Source: DATHBP01 sp035296085
Lineage (GTDB): Bacteria > Actinomycetota > Actinomycetes > Propionibacteriales > Nocardioidaceae
DNA: 11,886 nucleotides
Direction: 5' to 3'
Assembly: GCA_035296085.1 (NCBI GenBank)
Contig: DATHBP010000136.1
Coordinates: 1-11,886, forward strand
Made by a program: the position numbers and the translations under genes. How positions within the stretch are numbered: position 1 is the stretch's first letter; each line of letters begins with the position of its first letter. Below the pieces are notes generated by a model. It did not search any database, was not told where the DNA came from, and worked only from the letters and a program-made list of their open reading frames with translations. Positions 1-6,669 of the stretch are shown here, in pieces.

Positions 1-644
1 GTGCGGTCCTGCGCCAGGTCCTCGTTGCCGGTCTCCCCGGTCGCGACGTACAGCATCCCGTCCGGCCCGAACGCGAGCCGGCCCCCGTCGTGGATCTCGC
101 CACGTGGGATCCCGGTCAGCACCGGCTGCGGCGAGCCCAGCCTGCCGTCGTAGCGCATACGCACGACCCGGTTGTCCGTGGCCGTGGTGAGGTAGGCGTA
201 CACCAGCCGGTCCTTGGCATACGCCGGCGAGACGGCGAGACCCAGCAGCCCGCCTTCGGAGGTCGGCTGGACGCCGGGGACGACCCCGGCGGGGTGGACG
301 GCTCCGCCCGGGGTGACATGCATGATGCGGGCTGAGTCGCGTTCGGACACCAACGCCGAGCCATCGGGAAGGAAGCCGATCCCCCACGGCACGTCTAAGC
401 CGGTCGCTACCGTCTCGGCGACGGCCGGGCGCGGCGGCGCGGATCCCGGTGATGCGGAGACTGTCGGGTCGCCGACGACCGTGCTGGGCTCACTGGTGCC
501 GGGGCTGGGCGAGCCGGTGGAGGTCTCGACTCGTCCGCTGGGATCGGCCGCTGGGCGCGGCGTCGTCTCGGCGGAGCAGCCGCTCGCCAGCAGCAGCACC
601 ACGCACCACCCGGCGAGCCGGGTGGATGTGGGGCGTGCGGACAC
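1..644 (-). CDS. PQQ-dependent sugar dehydrogenase-family lipoprotein, N-terminal part
   Basis: Partial gene read on the minus strand; it runs off the left edge after 214 codons with no internal stop. The GTG start at 644-642 has an AGGA ribosome site (655-652) 7 nt upstream. The N-terminus has basic residues, a hydrophobic run (VVLLLAS) and Cys23 in an LASGC lipobox, so the protein is probably exported and lipid-anchored. A Ser/Pro/Thr-rich linker (about 28-70) follows. Family motifs then appear: TGLDVPWGIGFLPDG, SEGGLLGLAVSP (about 128-139) and GEIHDGGRLAFGPDGMLYV, whose His185 matches the general base of soluble aldose/glucose dehydrogenases. Members of this glucose/sorbosone dehydrogenase beta-propeller family oxidise sugars outside the membrane using PQQ. 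The substrate cannot be told from this fragment. It is divergently oriented to the diguanylate cyclase gene. Confidence 0.88.
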   Translation of the reverse strand, partial: MSARPTSTRLAGWCVVLLLASGCSAETTPRPAADPSGRVETSTGSPSPGTSEPSTVVGDPTVSASPGSAPPRPAVAETVATGLDVPWGIGFLPDGSALVSERDSARIMHVTPGGAVHPAGVVPGVQPTSEGGLLGLAVSPAYAKDRLVYAYLTTATDNRVVRMRYDGRLGSPQPVLTGIPRGEIHDGGRLAFGPDGMLYVATGETGNEDLAQDR

Positions 645-713
645 GTTGCGATCCTGCCAGGCGGCCGCGGCGCGGACGACGAATTGCACCGCTCGGCCTA
701 TCCCAGCCCTGCG

Positions 714-728
714 CAGTGTGCGACACTG
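714..728. repeat. Short perfect inverted repeat in divergent intergenic region
   Basis: CAGTGT-GCG-ACACTG is a 6-bp perfect inverted repeat with a 3-nt centre. It lies in the 140-bp region between the divergent sugar dehydrogenase and diguanylate cyclase genes. Its place fits an operator, but a chance hairpin is possible. No clear -35/-10 pair was found for either flanking gene; the nearest plus-strand candidate is TAACGT at 756-761. Confidence 0.3.
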
Positions 729-784
729 AATGCGGAGTGTACCTAGATCGTCACTTAACGTCACTGAGGGGGCGTAGGGCCACC

Positions 785-2194
785 ATGCCGAGCCACCAAG
801 CAGTGATGGCGGCGGCCTTGGCCCCCCCGGTCCCGTCCGACCATCCCGGTGCTGGGGCACAAGGTCCCGGGTCCGGCTTTCGGGGTGCGCCCCTGCTCGT
901 CTCATTGGTCGCTGTGGCTGCGACCGTCGGGGTGCTCCCGATCGTGCCGGTCATGGTGGGCCAAGCGCCCAGCTTCCTCCCCGCGGTACTCGCGGCGGTC
1001 GCCTGTTTCGACATCATCTCGCTGTACCTGCTGGCTGACGACTTCCTGGTCACCGGTGACCGCCGCATTCTGGCGACGGCGTGCTCGTACCTCTGGTCAC
1101 TGGTGGTCATGGGCGGGTATGCCCTCGCCTTTCCCGACGTCTTCTCGGCAAACCCACCGCTGGCGACGGAAGCCTCGGTCGCGCCCTACCTCTACATCGG
1201 CTGGCATGCGGGATTCCCCTTGCTGCTGGGCATCGCCTGGGCACCCTGGCCCGAGCGGTGGAGCCGCTCGACGCCGCGGGAGAAGCGCCGCCTGCACCTG
1301 ACGGCAGTGATCACCGCGATAACGCTTGTGTCCGTCGCGGCGGTGTACGTGTGTGTGCGCTATGTCGCGAGCTGGCCGGTTCTCATCGTGGGCACCGACT
1401 ACTCGGCTATGACCCGCATCACCGCACCGGTGGCTCTGCCGATGGCAGCGCTGAGCCTGTTGCTGGCCTGGCACGGCCTCAGGCGGCGCGCCGGGCCGGA
1501 GCGGTGGGCCGCGGTCGCCGTCCTGGTCTGCCTGTGCGACCTCGTCCTGACCTACGCAGGGGGCGCTCGCTACAGCGTGGGCTGGTACGCCGGGCGCAGC
1601 TTGACCATGGTCGCCGCGGCCACGTTGATGGTGGCGATGCTGGCCGCCTTCAGCAGGCTGAAGGCCGCGGCCGAGCTCAACGCCGCCTCGGACTCACTGA
1701 CGGGGCTCGCCAACCGGCGCAGCGCCTACCTGGCCCTGGCCGGGATGGTCGCGCGGGCCCGGCGCTCGCGCACCCCGCTCACCGTCATCGAGCTCGACCT
1801 CGACCACTTCAAGGCCGTCAACGACCGCTTCGGCCACCCTGCCGGGGACGCCCTGCTGACCGAGGTGGGTGCGGCGCTGACGGCGAGCCTTCGGGGGGGA
1901 GACGTCCCGGCGCGGGTGGGCGGGGAGGAGTTCCTCGTACTGCTCCCGGACACCGACCAGGAAGCAGCCGAGCTCGTCGCCGAGCGGCTGCGGTCCGTCA
2001 TCGCAGACCTCGACGAGTCGCCGGACGGCCGCTACGTCCGGGCCAGCCTCGGGGTGGCCACCCTCGACCCAGGTGATGTGGACGGCGCCGACCTGCTCCG
2101 CCGGGTGGACCGCGCTCTCTACGTGGCCAAGGAGTCCGGGCGCAACCGTGTCGTCACCGCGTTGCCAGATGCCGAGAACGTCCCAACCCCGTGA
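785..2194 (+). CDS. Membrane diguanylate cyclase, MASE4-like sensor plus GGDEF domain
   Basis: A 469-residue protein predicted to make the second messenger c-di-GMP from two GTP at the inner face of the membrane. The N-terminal half has about eight hydrophobic segments (roughly 37-58, 63-86, 95-116, 134-153, 172-197, 215-235, 240-260, 270-293). It carries features recalling the MASE4 sensor domain, such as FPDVFS (116-121) and YIGWHAGFP (137-145). The C-terminal GGDEF domain (about 300-460) contains DSLTGLANRR, the substrate region FKAVNDRFGHPAGD, the active-site loop GGEEF at 379-383, and an RGGD inhibitory I-site at 370-373 with the standard five-residue spacing. The enzyme is therefore probably active and product-inhibited. 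The frame is open back to position 449, but ATG 785 is chosen because it follows the intergenic region and a weak TAGGG, and because starting upstream would overlap the divergent gene. The signal it senses is unknown. Confidence 0.87.
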   Translation: MPSHQAVMAAALAPPVPSDHPGAGAQGPGSGFRGAPLLVSLVAVAATVGVLPIVPVMVGQAPSFLPAVLAAVACFDIISLYLLADDFLVTGDRRILATACSYLWSLVVMGGYALAFPDVFSANPPLATEASVAPYLYIGWHAGFPLLLGIAWAPWPERWSRSTPREKRRLHLTAVITAITLVSVAAVYVCVRYVASWPVLIVGTDYSAMTRITAPVALPMAALSLLLAWHGLRRRAGPERWAAVAVLVCLCDLVLTYAGGARYSVGWYAGRSLTMVAAATLMVAMLAAFSRLKAAAELNAASDSLTGLANRRSAYLALAGMVARARRSRTPLTVIELDLDHFKAVNDRFGHPAGDALLTEVGAALTASLRGGDVPARVGGEEFLVLLPDTDQEAAELVAERLRSVIADLDESPDGRYVRASLGVATLDPGDVDGADLLRRVDRALYVAKESGRNRVVTALPDAENVPTP

Positions 2195-2251
2195 GTGCGT
2201 CACTCGGGACGCCCGTGTGAGCGCTGCCCCCTAGGTAGGTCAGCCACCCGA

Positions 2252-2257
2252 TAGCGT
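2252..2257 (+). promoter_or_regulatory. Candidate -10 hexamer (TAGCGT) for the PNPOx-like / ilvC-like / serA set
   Basis: TAGCGT fits the actinobacterial TANNNT -10 consensus. Transcription would start near 2264, leaving a leader of about 20 nt that holds a strong GGAAGG ribosome site (2272-2277) 6 nt before ATG 2284. No convincing -35 is visible, so this is a tentative call. Confidence 0.35.
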
Positions 2258-2283
2258 CGGCCGCACGCAGCGGAAGGCGGTTC

Positions 2284-2835
2284 ATGGGCAAAGTTCTCGA
2301 CTCCATCGACGACCGGCTCGCCACCTTCCTGGCGGCGCAGCCGGTGTTCTTCGTGGCCACTGCTCCGAGCGGTGACACCGGCCACGTCAACGTCTCACCG
2401 AAGGGCATCGAGGGGACGTTCACGGTCGTCGACGACCACACGGTCGCCTACGCGGACATCACCGCCAGCGGGGCGGAGACGATCGCCCATCTGCGGGACA
2501 ACGCTCGTATCACGCTCATGTTCTGCGCTTTCGAAGATCCGCCCCGGGTCGTACGCCTGCACGGGCGCGGCAGGATCGTCTCCCGCTACGACACCGGATT
2601 CGCCGAGTGGATCGACCGCTTCCCCGAGCAGCGCGGCGTGCGTGCGGTGGTCGTCGTGAACGTCACACGGGTGTCGACGTCCTGCGGCTTCGGCGTACCG
2701 CTGCTGACCTATGCGGGCGAGCGCACCACGTTGCAGCGAGGAGTCGAGCGGCGCGGCGAGCGTGGCCTGGTCGACTACCGTCGTCGCCACAACAAGCGCA
2801 GCATCGACGGGCTGCCGGCGTTCGACTTCGACTGA
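2284..2835 (+). CDS. Pyridoxamine 5'-phosphate oxidase-family protein
   Basis: A 183-residue protein of the split-barrel PNPOx-like fold, which binds FMN or, in many actinobacterial members, F420. Visible family signatures are FFVATAPSGDTGHVNVSPKG (22-41), a SGAETIAHLRDNARITLMF block (62-80), the RLHGRGRIV strand, a TSCGFGVP segment, and the C-terminal KRSIDGLPAFD. The length is normal for this subgroup. ATG 2284 is supported by GGAAGG (2272-2277). No membrane segment or signal peptide is seen, so it is cytosolic. True PdxH activity is unlikely, because this subgroup is a general one without a settled reaction. Only 16 nt separate it from the ilvC-like gene, so the two are probably co-transcribed. 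That makes a redox or cofactor-linked role beside the ilvC-like protein possible but unproven. Confidence 0.85.
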   Translation: MGKVLDSIDDRLATFLAAQPVFFVATAPSGDTGHVNVSPKGIEGTFTVVDDHTVAYADITASGAETIAHLRDNARITLMFCAFEDPPRVVRLHGRGRIVSRYDTGFAEWIDRFPEQRGVRAVVVVNVTRVSTSCGFGVPLLTYAGERTTLQRGVERRGERGLVDYRRRHNKRSIDGLPAFDFD

Positions 2836-2836
2836 A

Positions 2837-2841
2837 GAGGA
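2837..2841 (+). promoter_or_regulatory. Ribosome binding site GAGGA that decides the ilvC-like start
   Basis: GAGGA lies directly after the stop of the PNPOx-like gene and 10 nt before GTG 2852. It supports GTG 2852 over the ATG at 2861. GTG 2852 also gives an N-terminus (STMFTEDDADL) that matches the start of ordinary actinobacterial IlvC proteins. Confidence 0.5.
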
Positions 2842-2851
2842 ACCTCCGTAC

Positions 2852-3904
2852 GTGTCGACGATGTTCACCGAGGACGACGCCGATCTCGCCATCGTGCAGC
2901 AGCGCAACGTCGCCGTGCTGGGGCACGGCGGCCAGGCGCTCGCCCAGGCGCTCTCGCTGCGGGACTCCGGCGTCGACGTACGCGGCGGCCTGCCCGAGTC
3001 GGCCCCGTCTCGGGAAGCATGGGACGCCGAGGGGCTGCGCACCTTGACGCCCTACGCCGCCTGCGAAGAAGCAGACCTCGTCGTACTTCTGGCGCCTACC
3101 GCGGTTCAGCAAGCCGTGTACGCCGAAGCCGTGCGGCCGAACCTGGTCCGCGGTGACGGCGTTCTCTTCGGTGACGGACTGGCCGTGCGTGCCGGTCTGG
3201 TCGCACCATCGGCGGAGGTGGACGTGTGCATGGTCGCCCCGCAGGCATCGGCCTCGACGCTGCGGCGGGAGTTCGAGTCCGGACGGGGCGTGCCCGTGCT
3301 CGTCGCTGTGGAGCAGGACGCCTCGGGGGGAGCCTGGGAGCTCGCGCTCTCCTATGCCAAGGCGGTCGGCGGTACGCGGGCGGGGGCGCTGCGGACGACG
3401 TTCGCCGAGGCGGCCGACGTCTGCGTGTTCTCCAACGCGTTGGCCGGTGCCGTCAACGCCATCGCGAAGGCGGGGTTCGAGACCTTGCTCGAGGCCGGCT
3501 ACCAACCCGAAGTCGCCTACCTCCAGTGCTTCTCGGCGTTGCGGCGCAGCGTCGGCGCGGCGAGCCCGCAGGACGGCTGGGTGACCCGCGCGGCCCCCGG
3601 GCCCACCGAGTTTGCGCGGCTTCTGGCCGGACCTCGCGTTGTTGACTCTGCCCTGCGCGACCAGCTGCGGAGTCTGCTTGTCGACACCGTGGCCGGAGAC
3701 GTCATGCGGAGCTACCTCAGCGACCTGGCTGCCGGCGCGCCGCTCGCCTCGCGGCTTCGGTCCGGCGCTCTTCGCGGCCCAACCGCCACCGCCGGGCGTG
3801 ACGTCCAAGCACTACTCGGCTGGCACGACGCGCCGACCGGCGTGGACGCACGCTGGGACGACGCCGCTGCCGAGGACGGCGAGCTCGAGGTTTGGCTGTC
3901 GTGA
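2852..3904 (+). CDS. Ketol-acid reductoisomerase (IlvC) homologue lacking the catalytic residues; probable pseudoenzyme
   Basis: A 350-residue protein clearly related along its length to class I ketol-acid reductoisomerase: MFTEDDADL, ALSLRDSGVDVR (33-44), REFESGRGVPVLVAVEQDA (139-157), LSYAKAVGGTRAG (166-178) and AGFETLLEAGYQPEVAY (207-223). Key residues are changed. The His of FGHGF is Asp108. The Lys of APKGPG is Gln131. The two glutamates of FECLHE are Gln225 and Ala229. The active-site Ser before TAEYG is lost. In the DLFGEQ motif the Glu is lost; the Asp may survive as Asp189 or align with Cys191, depending on where a two-residue deletion is placed. The nucleotide motif is GHGGQA (24-29) instead of GxGxxG. 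Ordinary IlvC chemistry (Mg-dependent isomerisation plus NADPH reduction) is therefore very unlikely. The frame is intact, coding-like and coupled to serA by a 4-nt overlap, so a retained non-catalytic or new role is inferred. It should not be called ilvC. Confidence 0.85.
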   Translation: MSTMFTEDDADLAIVQQRNVAVLGHGGQALAQALSLRDSGVDVRGGLPESAPSREAWDAEGLRTLTPYAACEEADLVVLLAPTAVQQAVYAEAVRPNLVRGDGVLFGDGLAVRAGLVAPSAEVDVCMVAPQASASTLRREFESGRGVPVLVAVEQDASGGAWELALSYAKAVGGTRAGALRTTFAEAADVCVFSNALAGAVNAIAKAGFETLLEAGYQPEVAYLQCFSALRRSVGAASPQDGWVTRAAPGPTEFARLLAGPRVVDSALRDQLRSLLVDTVAGDVMRSYLSDLAAGAPLASRLRSGALRGPTATAGRDVQALLGWHDAPTGVDARWDDAAAEDGELEVWLS

Positions 3905-5490
3905 CCAAGCACGTTGTGCTGCTCGCCGAGCAGCTGTCGTCAGCCACGGTCGAGGCGCTCGGCCCGGACTTCGACATTCGCCGCTGCGACGGCACTCGGC
4001 GCGCGGAGCTGCTATCGGCGCTGCACGATGCCGATGCCGTCATCGTGCGCAGCGCCACCCGGATCGACGCCGAGGCACTGGCGGCGGCCCCGCGCTTACG
4101 CGTCGTCGCCCGCGCCGGCGTGGGACTCGACAACGTCGACGTGGCGGCCGCCACCCAGGCTGGCGTCCTGGTCGTCAACGCGCCGTCCTCCAACGTGCTG
4201 AGCGCCGCTGAGCTAACCGTCGGGCTGCTGCTCGCGGCCGCCCGCCACATCGCCGTGGCTGATGCCGCGCTCAAACAGGGCACCTGGCAGCGCGCCAGGT
4301 TCAGCGGTGTGGAGCTGTTCGAGAAGAAGGCCGGGATTCTCGGCCTCGGCCGCATCGGAGCTCTGGTTGCAACCCGGCTGGCGGCGTTCGGCATGGAGGT
4401 GCTGGCCTACGACCCGTATGTGCAGGCTGGACGCGCCGCACAGCTCGGCGTGCGCCTGTGCGGGCTCGACGAGCTGCTCGAGGTCAGCGACGTGATCTGT
4501 GTTCACCTGCCCAGGACCGCGGAGACGGTGGGACTGCTCGGAGCCGAGCGGTTGGCCGCGGTCAAGCCCGGAGCGATCCTCGTCAACGTCGCGCGCGGCG
4601 GCATCGTCGACGAGCTGGCCCTAGCGGCGGCGTTGCGCGACGGCCGGCTGGCGGGCGCGGCGCTCGACGTGTTCGAGACCGAACCGTGCACCGACTCGCC
4701 GCTGTTCGCGCTCGACAACGTCGTCGTCACCCCGCATCTAGGCGCCTCGACGCGGGAGGCGCAGGAGAAGGCCGGCATCGCGGTCGCCAACTCGGTACGC
4801 CTCGCGCTGGCCGGCGAGCTCGTCCCGGACGCAGTGAACGTGTCCGGGGGAGTGATCCACGAGGACGTACGACCGGGGATCCCGCTCGCCGAGAAGCTCG
4901 GGCGCATCTTCACCGCCCTCGCCGGCGGTCTGGCAGCTCAGCTCGACGTGGAGGTCCGCGGCGAGATCTCCGGATGTGACGTCACGGTCTTGGAGCTGGC
5001 GGCGTTGAAGGGAGTCTTCGCCGATGTCGTCGAGGAGCAGGTGTCCTACGTCAACGCGCTGTTGCTCGCCAAGGAGCGGGGGATCGCGGTGCGCCTGGTC
5101 ACAGATCCGGACAGCCCAGACCACCGCAACCTGGTGACGGTGCGCGGCACGCTCACCGACGGCACCCGTCTGTGCGTGTCCGGGACACTGGTCGGCGTCA
5201 ACCAGCGGGAACGGCTGGTCGAGGTGGACGGCTACCGGATCGAGATCGAGCCGGCGGGTCATCTCGCTTTCCTGCGCTACCACGACCGCCCGGGCATGGT
5301 CGGCACCGTCGGTGGCATCCTCGGCGACGCCGGGGTCAACATCGCCGGCATGCAGGTGAGCCGTGACCGCGCCGGCGGACGCGCATTGGTGGCCATGACG
5401 CTGGACTCCGCGATTCCGCCGGACGTGCTCGACGAGCTGGCCGGCGCCATCGACGCCGTCGTCGTGCGCAGCGTCGACCTCAGCGGCTGA
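3901..5490 (+). CDS. serA: D-3-phosphoglycerate dehydrogenase
   Basis: A 529-residue enzyme that oxidises 3-phosphoglycerate with NAD, the first step of serine synthesis, in the cytosol. The Rossmann motif GLGRIG is at 148-153. The catalytic set is present: Arg232 in NVARGGIVDE, Glu261 in ETEP and His279 in TPHLGAST. After the catalytic domains comes the extra allosteric substrate-binding (ASB) region typical of long actinobacterial SerA (about 315-445). A C-terminal ACT domain (about 455-529, with HDRPGMVGTVGGILGDAGVN) is where serine feedback acts in relatives. GTG 3901 overlaps the previous stop (GTGA) and has CGAGG 10 nt upstream. The TTG at 3892 is too close to that site, so it was not chosen. 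The overlap implies translational coupling with the ilvC-like gene. Length and residues are normal, so it should be active. Confidence 0.96.
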   Translation: MTKHVVLLAEQLSSATVEALGPDFDIRRCDGTRRAELLSALHDADAVIVRSATRIDAEALAAAPRLRVVARAGVGLDNVDVAAATQAGVLVVNAPSSNVLSAAELTVGLLLAAARHIAVADAALKQGTWQRARFSGVELFEKKAGILGLGRIGALVATRLAAFGMEVLAYDPYVQAGRAAQLGVRLCGLDELLEVSDVICVHLPRTAETVGLLGAERLAAVKPGAILVNVARGGIVDELALAAALRDGRLAGAALDVFETEPCTDSPLFALDNVVVTPHLGASTREAQEKAGIAVANSVRLALAGELVPDAVNVSGGVIHEDVRPGIPLAEKLGRIFTALAGGLAAQLDVEVRGEISGCDVTVLELAALKGVFADVVEEQVSYVNALLLAKERGIAVRLVTDPDSPDHRNLVTVRGTLTDGTRLCVSGTLVGVNQRERLVEVDGYRIEIEPAGHLAFLRYHDRPGMVGTVGGILGDAGVNIAGMQVSRDRAGGRALVAMTLDSAIPPDVLDELAGAIDAVVVRSVDLSG

Positions 5491-5491
5491 G

Positions 5492-5510
5492 CGGCGGCTG
5501 CCGCCGGTTT
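5492..5510 (+). terminator. Candidate hairpin terminator after serA
   Basis: CGGCGG-CTG-CCGCCG forms a perfect 6-bp GC-only stem with a 3-nt loop just after the serA stop, followed by GTTT. It could end the PNPOx-like / ilvC-like / serA transcript. That fits the separate leaderless promoter seen for ilvE. The T-run is short, so the call is moderate. Confidence 0.45.
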
Positions 5511-5516
5511 CGAGCC

Positions 5517-5526
5517 GTGGCGCCAC
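5517..5526. promoter_or_regulatory. 10-bp palindrome in the ilvE promoter region
   Basis: GTGGCGCCAC is a perfect palindrome lying 11 nt upstream of the candidate ilvE -10, about where a -35 region would be. It could be a repressor or activator site, but short GC-rich palindromes arise often by chance here. Confidence 0.25.
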
Positions 5527-5537
5527 CTGCACTCCGC

Positions 5538-5543
5538 TACCGT
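5538..5543 (+). promoter_or_regulatory. Candidate leaderless -10 (TACCGT) for ilvE
   Basis: TACCGT matches TANNNT and ends 6 nt before ATG 5550, so transcription would begin at the A of the start codon. No Shine-Dalgarno sequence precedes the ATG, which is expected for a leaderless actinobacterial mRNA. Confidence 0.55.
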
Positions 5544-5549
5544 TCACAT

Positions 5550-6638
5550 ATGAGCGGTTCCCTTGAGTTCGCTATGGAACGCTCAACCGCTCCGCGCGAT
5601 CCGGACCGGCGCTCCGCCATCCTGGCCAACCCAGGCTTCGGTCAGTACTTCACCGACCACCTGGTGCTCGCGTACTGGACACCCGAGCGAGGCTGGCACG
5701 AGGCCCACGTAGCGCCGTACGGACCGCTGCCGATGGACCCCGCCACCGCGACACTGCACTACGCCCAGGAGGTCTTTGAAGGGCTCAAGGCCTACCGCCA
5801 CGCCGACGGGTCGGTCTGGGCGTTTCGGCCAGAGATCAACGCCGCCCGCTTTCGGCGCTCGGCGCGTCGCCTGGCGCTGCCGGAGCTGCCAGACGAGGAC
5901 TTCCTGGCTGCGATCAGCGAGCTCGTCAGCGTCGACAGCGAGTGGGTGCCATCTGGTGGCGAGAAGAGTCTCTATCTGCGGCCGTTCATGTACGCGTCCG
6001 AGGCGTTCCTCGGCGTACGCGCTGCCCGCCACGTGACGTTCTGCCTCATCGCCTCTCCGGCTGGAACCTACTTCGCCAGCGGGGTGCGACCGGTGTCGAT
6101 CTGGCTCAGCGAGGAGCTCATGCGTGCCGCCCCCGGCGGCACCGGGGCCGCCAAGTGCGGTGGCAACTACGCAGCGAGCCTGGCCGCGCAGCAGGAGGCG
6201 AACGCCATGGGGTGTGACCAGGTGGTGTTCCTGGACGCGGTCGAGAAGCGCTGGATCGAAGAGCTCGGCGGCATGAACCTTTTCCTGGTCTACGACGACG
6301 GCTCGCTGGTCACCCCCGAGCTCACCGACACGATCCTCGAAGGCGTCACCCGCGCCTCGATTCTGGAGCTGGCCGGAGGCTATGGCTACAAGGTGGAGGA
6401 ACGCCGGGTCGACGTGGACGAATGGCGCGACGGCGTGCGCAGCGGCCGGATCAGCGAGGTGTTCGCGTGCGGTACCGCTGCCGTGGTGACGCCGATCGCC
6501 ACGCTGCGCTGGCGCGACGGGGAGGTAACCGCCGGTCCCGAGGCTGGGCCGGTCACGTTGCGCATCCGCGAGGAGCTGCTCGACATCCAGTTCGGCCGCG
6601 TGGCCGACACGTACGGCTGGCTGCATCGCCTCTGCTGA
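5550..6638 (+). CDS. ilvE: Branched-chain amino acid aminotransferase
   Basis: A 362-residue class IV PLP enzyme that moves the amino group between glutamate and the 2-oxo acids of valine, leucine and isoleucine, the last step of their synthesis. The fold-type IV landmarks are ILANPGFGQYFTDH near the N-terminus, LHYAQEVFEGLKAYR, YLRPFMYASE, the PLP-Lys motif GGTGAAKCGGNYAASL with Lys202, EELGGMNLF, and FACGTAAVVTPI near the C-terminus. The residue after the Lys is Cys, where the mycobacterial enzyme has Phe. ATG 5550 gives the N-terminus MSGSLEF, close to the mycobacterial MTSGSLQF. The upstream GTG at 5517 is in frame but falls in the palindrome and leaves no room for the promoter. The spacing from serA (59 nt) and the leaderless -10 suggest a separate transcript. 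Confidence 0.95.
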   Translation: MSGSLEFAMERSTAPRDPDRRSAILANPGFGQYFTDHLVLAYWTPERGWHEAHVAPYGPLPMDPATATLHYAQEVFEGLKAYRHADGSVWAFRPEINAARFRRSARRLALPELPDEDFLAAISELVSVDSEWVPSGGEKSLYLRPFMYASEAFLGVRAARHVTFCLIASPAGTYFASGVRPVSIWLSEELMRAAPGGTGAAKCGGNYAASLAAQQEANAMGCDQVVFLDAVEKRWIEELGGMNLFLVYDDGSLVTPELTDTILEGVTRASILELAGGYGYKVEERRVDVDEWRDGVRSGRISEVFACGTAAVVTPIATLRWRDGEVTAGPEAGPVTLRIREELLDIQFGRVADTYGWLHRLC

Positions 6639-6656
6639 TCGGTCGTCCGGCCCGGT

Positions 6657-6662
6657 TACCGT
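6657..6662 (+). promoter_or_regulatory. Candidate leaderless -10 (TACCGT) for the kinase gene
   Basis: The same hexamer as before ilvE, ending 7 nt before ATG 6670. GAGG at 6664-6667 is only 2 nt from the ATG, too near for an ordinary ribosome site, so leaderless initiation is the simpler reading. Confidence 0.45.
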
Positions 6663-6669
6663 CGAGGCG

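Noticed and set aside
449..784. Upstream in-frame extension of the diguanylate cyclase
   Set aside because: The extra 112 residues are low-complexity Arg-rich translation of DNA that codes for the divergent lipoprotein on the other strand. ATG 785 gives a normal membrane N-terminus.
1081..2076. 331-codon plus-strand frame inside the cyclase gene
   Set aside because: It is an out-of-frame shadow rich in Arg and Gly with no recognisable domain; the GGDEF frame covers it.
2193..2205. GAGTG-CGT-CACTC hairpin at the end of the cyclase gene
   Set aside because: The stem is only five pairs with no T-run, too weak to call a terminator.
2663..3808. 381-codon open frame on the minus strand
   Set aside because: It is antisense to the IlvC-like gene, its composition is Arg/Gly-rich without any family motif, and it is explained by the GC-rich third positions of the real gene.
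2852..3904. Calling the IlvC homologue a decayed pseudogene
   Set aside because: The frame is free of stops and shifts, has a ribosome site, normal length, strong third-position GC and overlap with serA, all signs of a maintained gene.
4096..4098. TTA codon in serA as a bldA-type control
   Set aside because: TTA codons also occur in the FAH, CPBP and sugar dehydrogenase genes, so they are not special here, and the organism is not shown to be a streptomycete.
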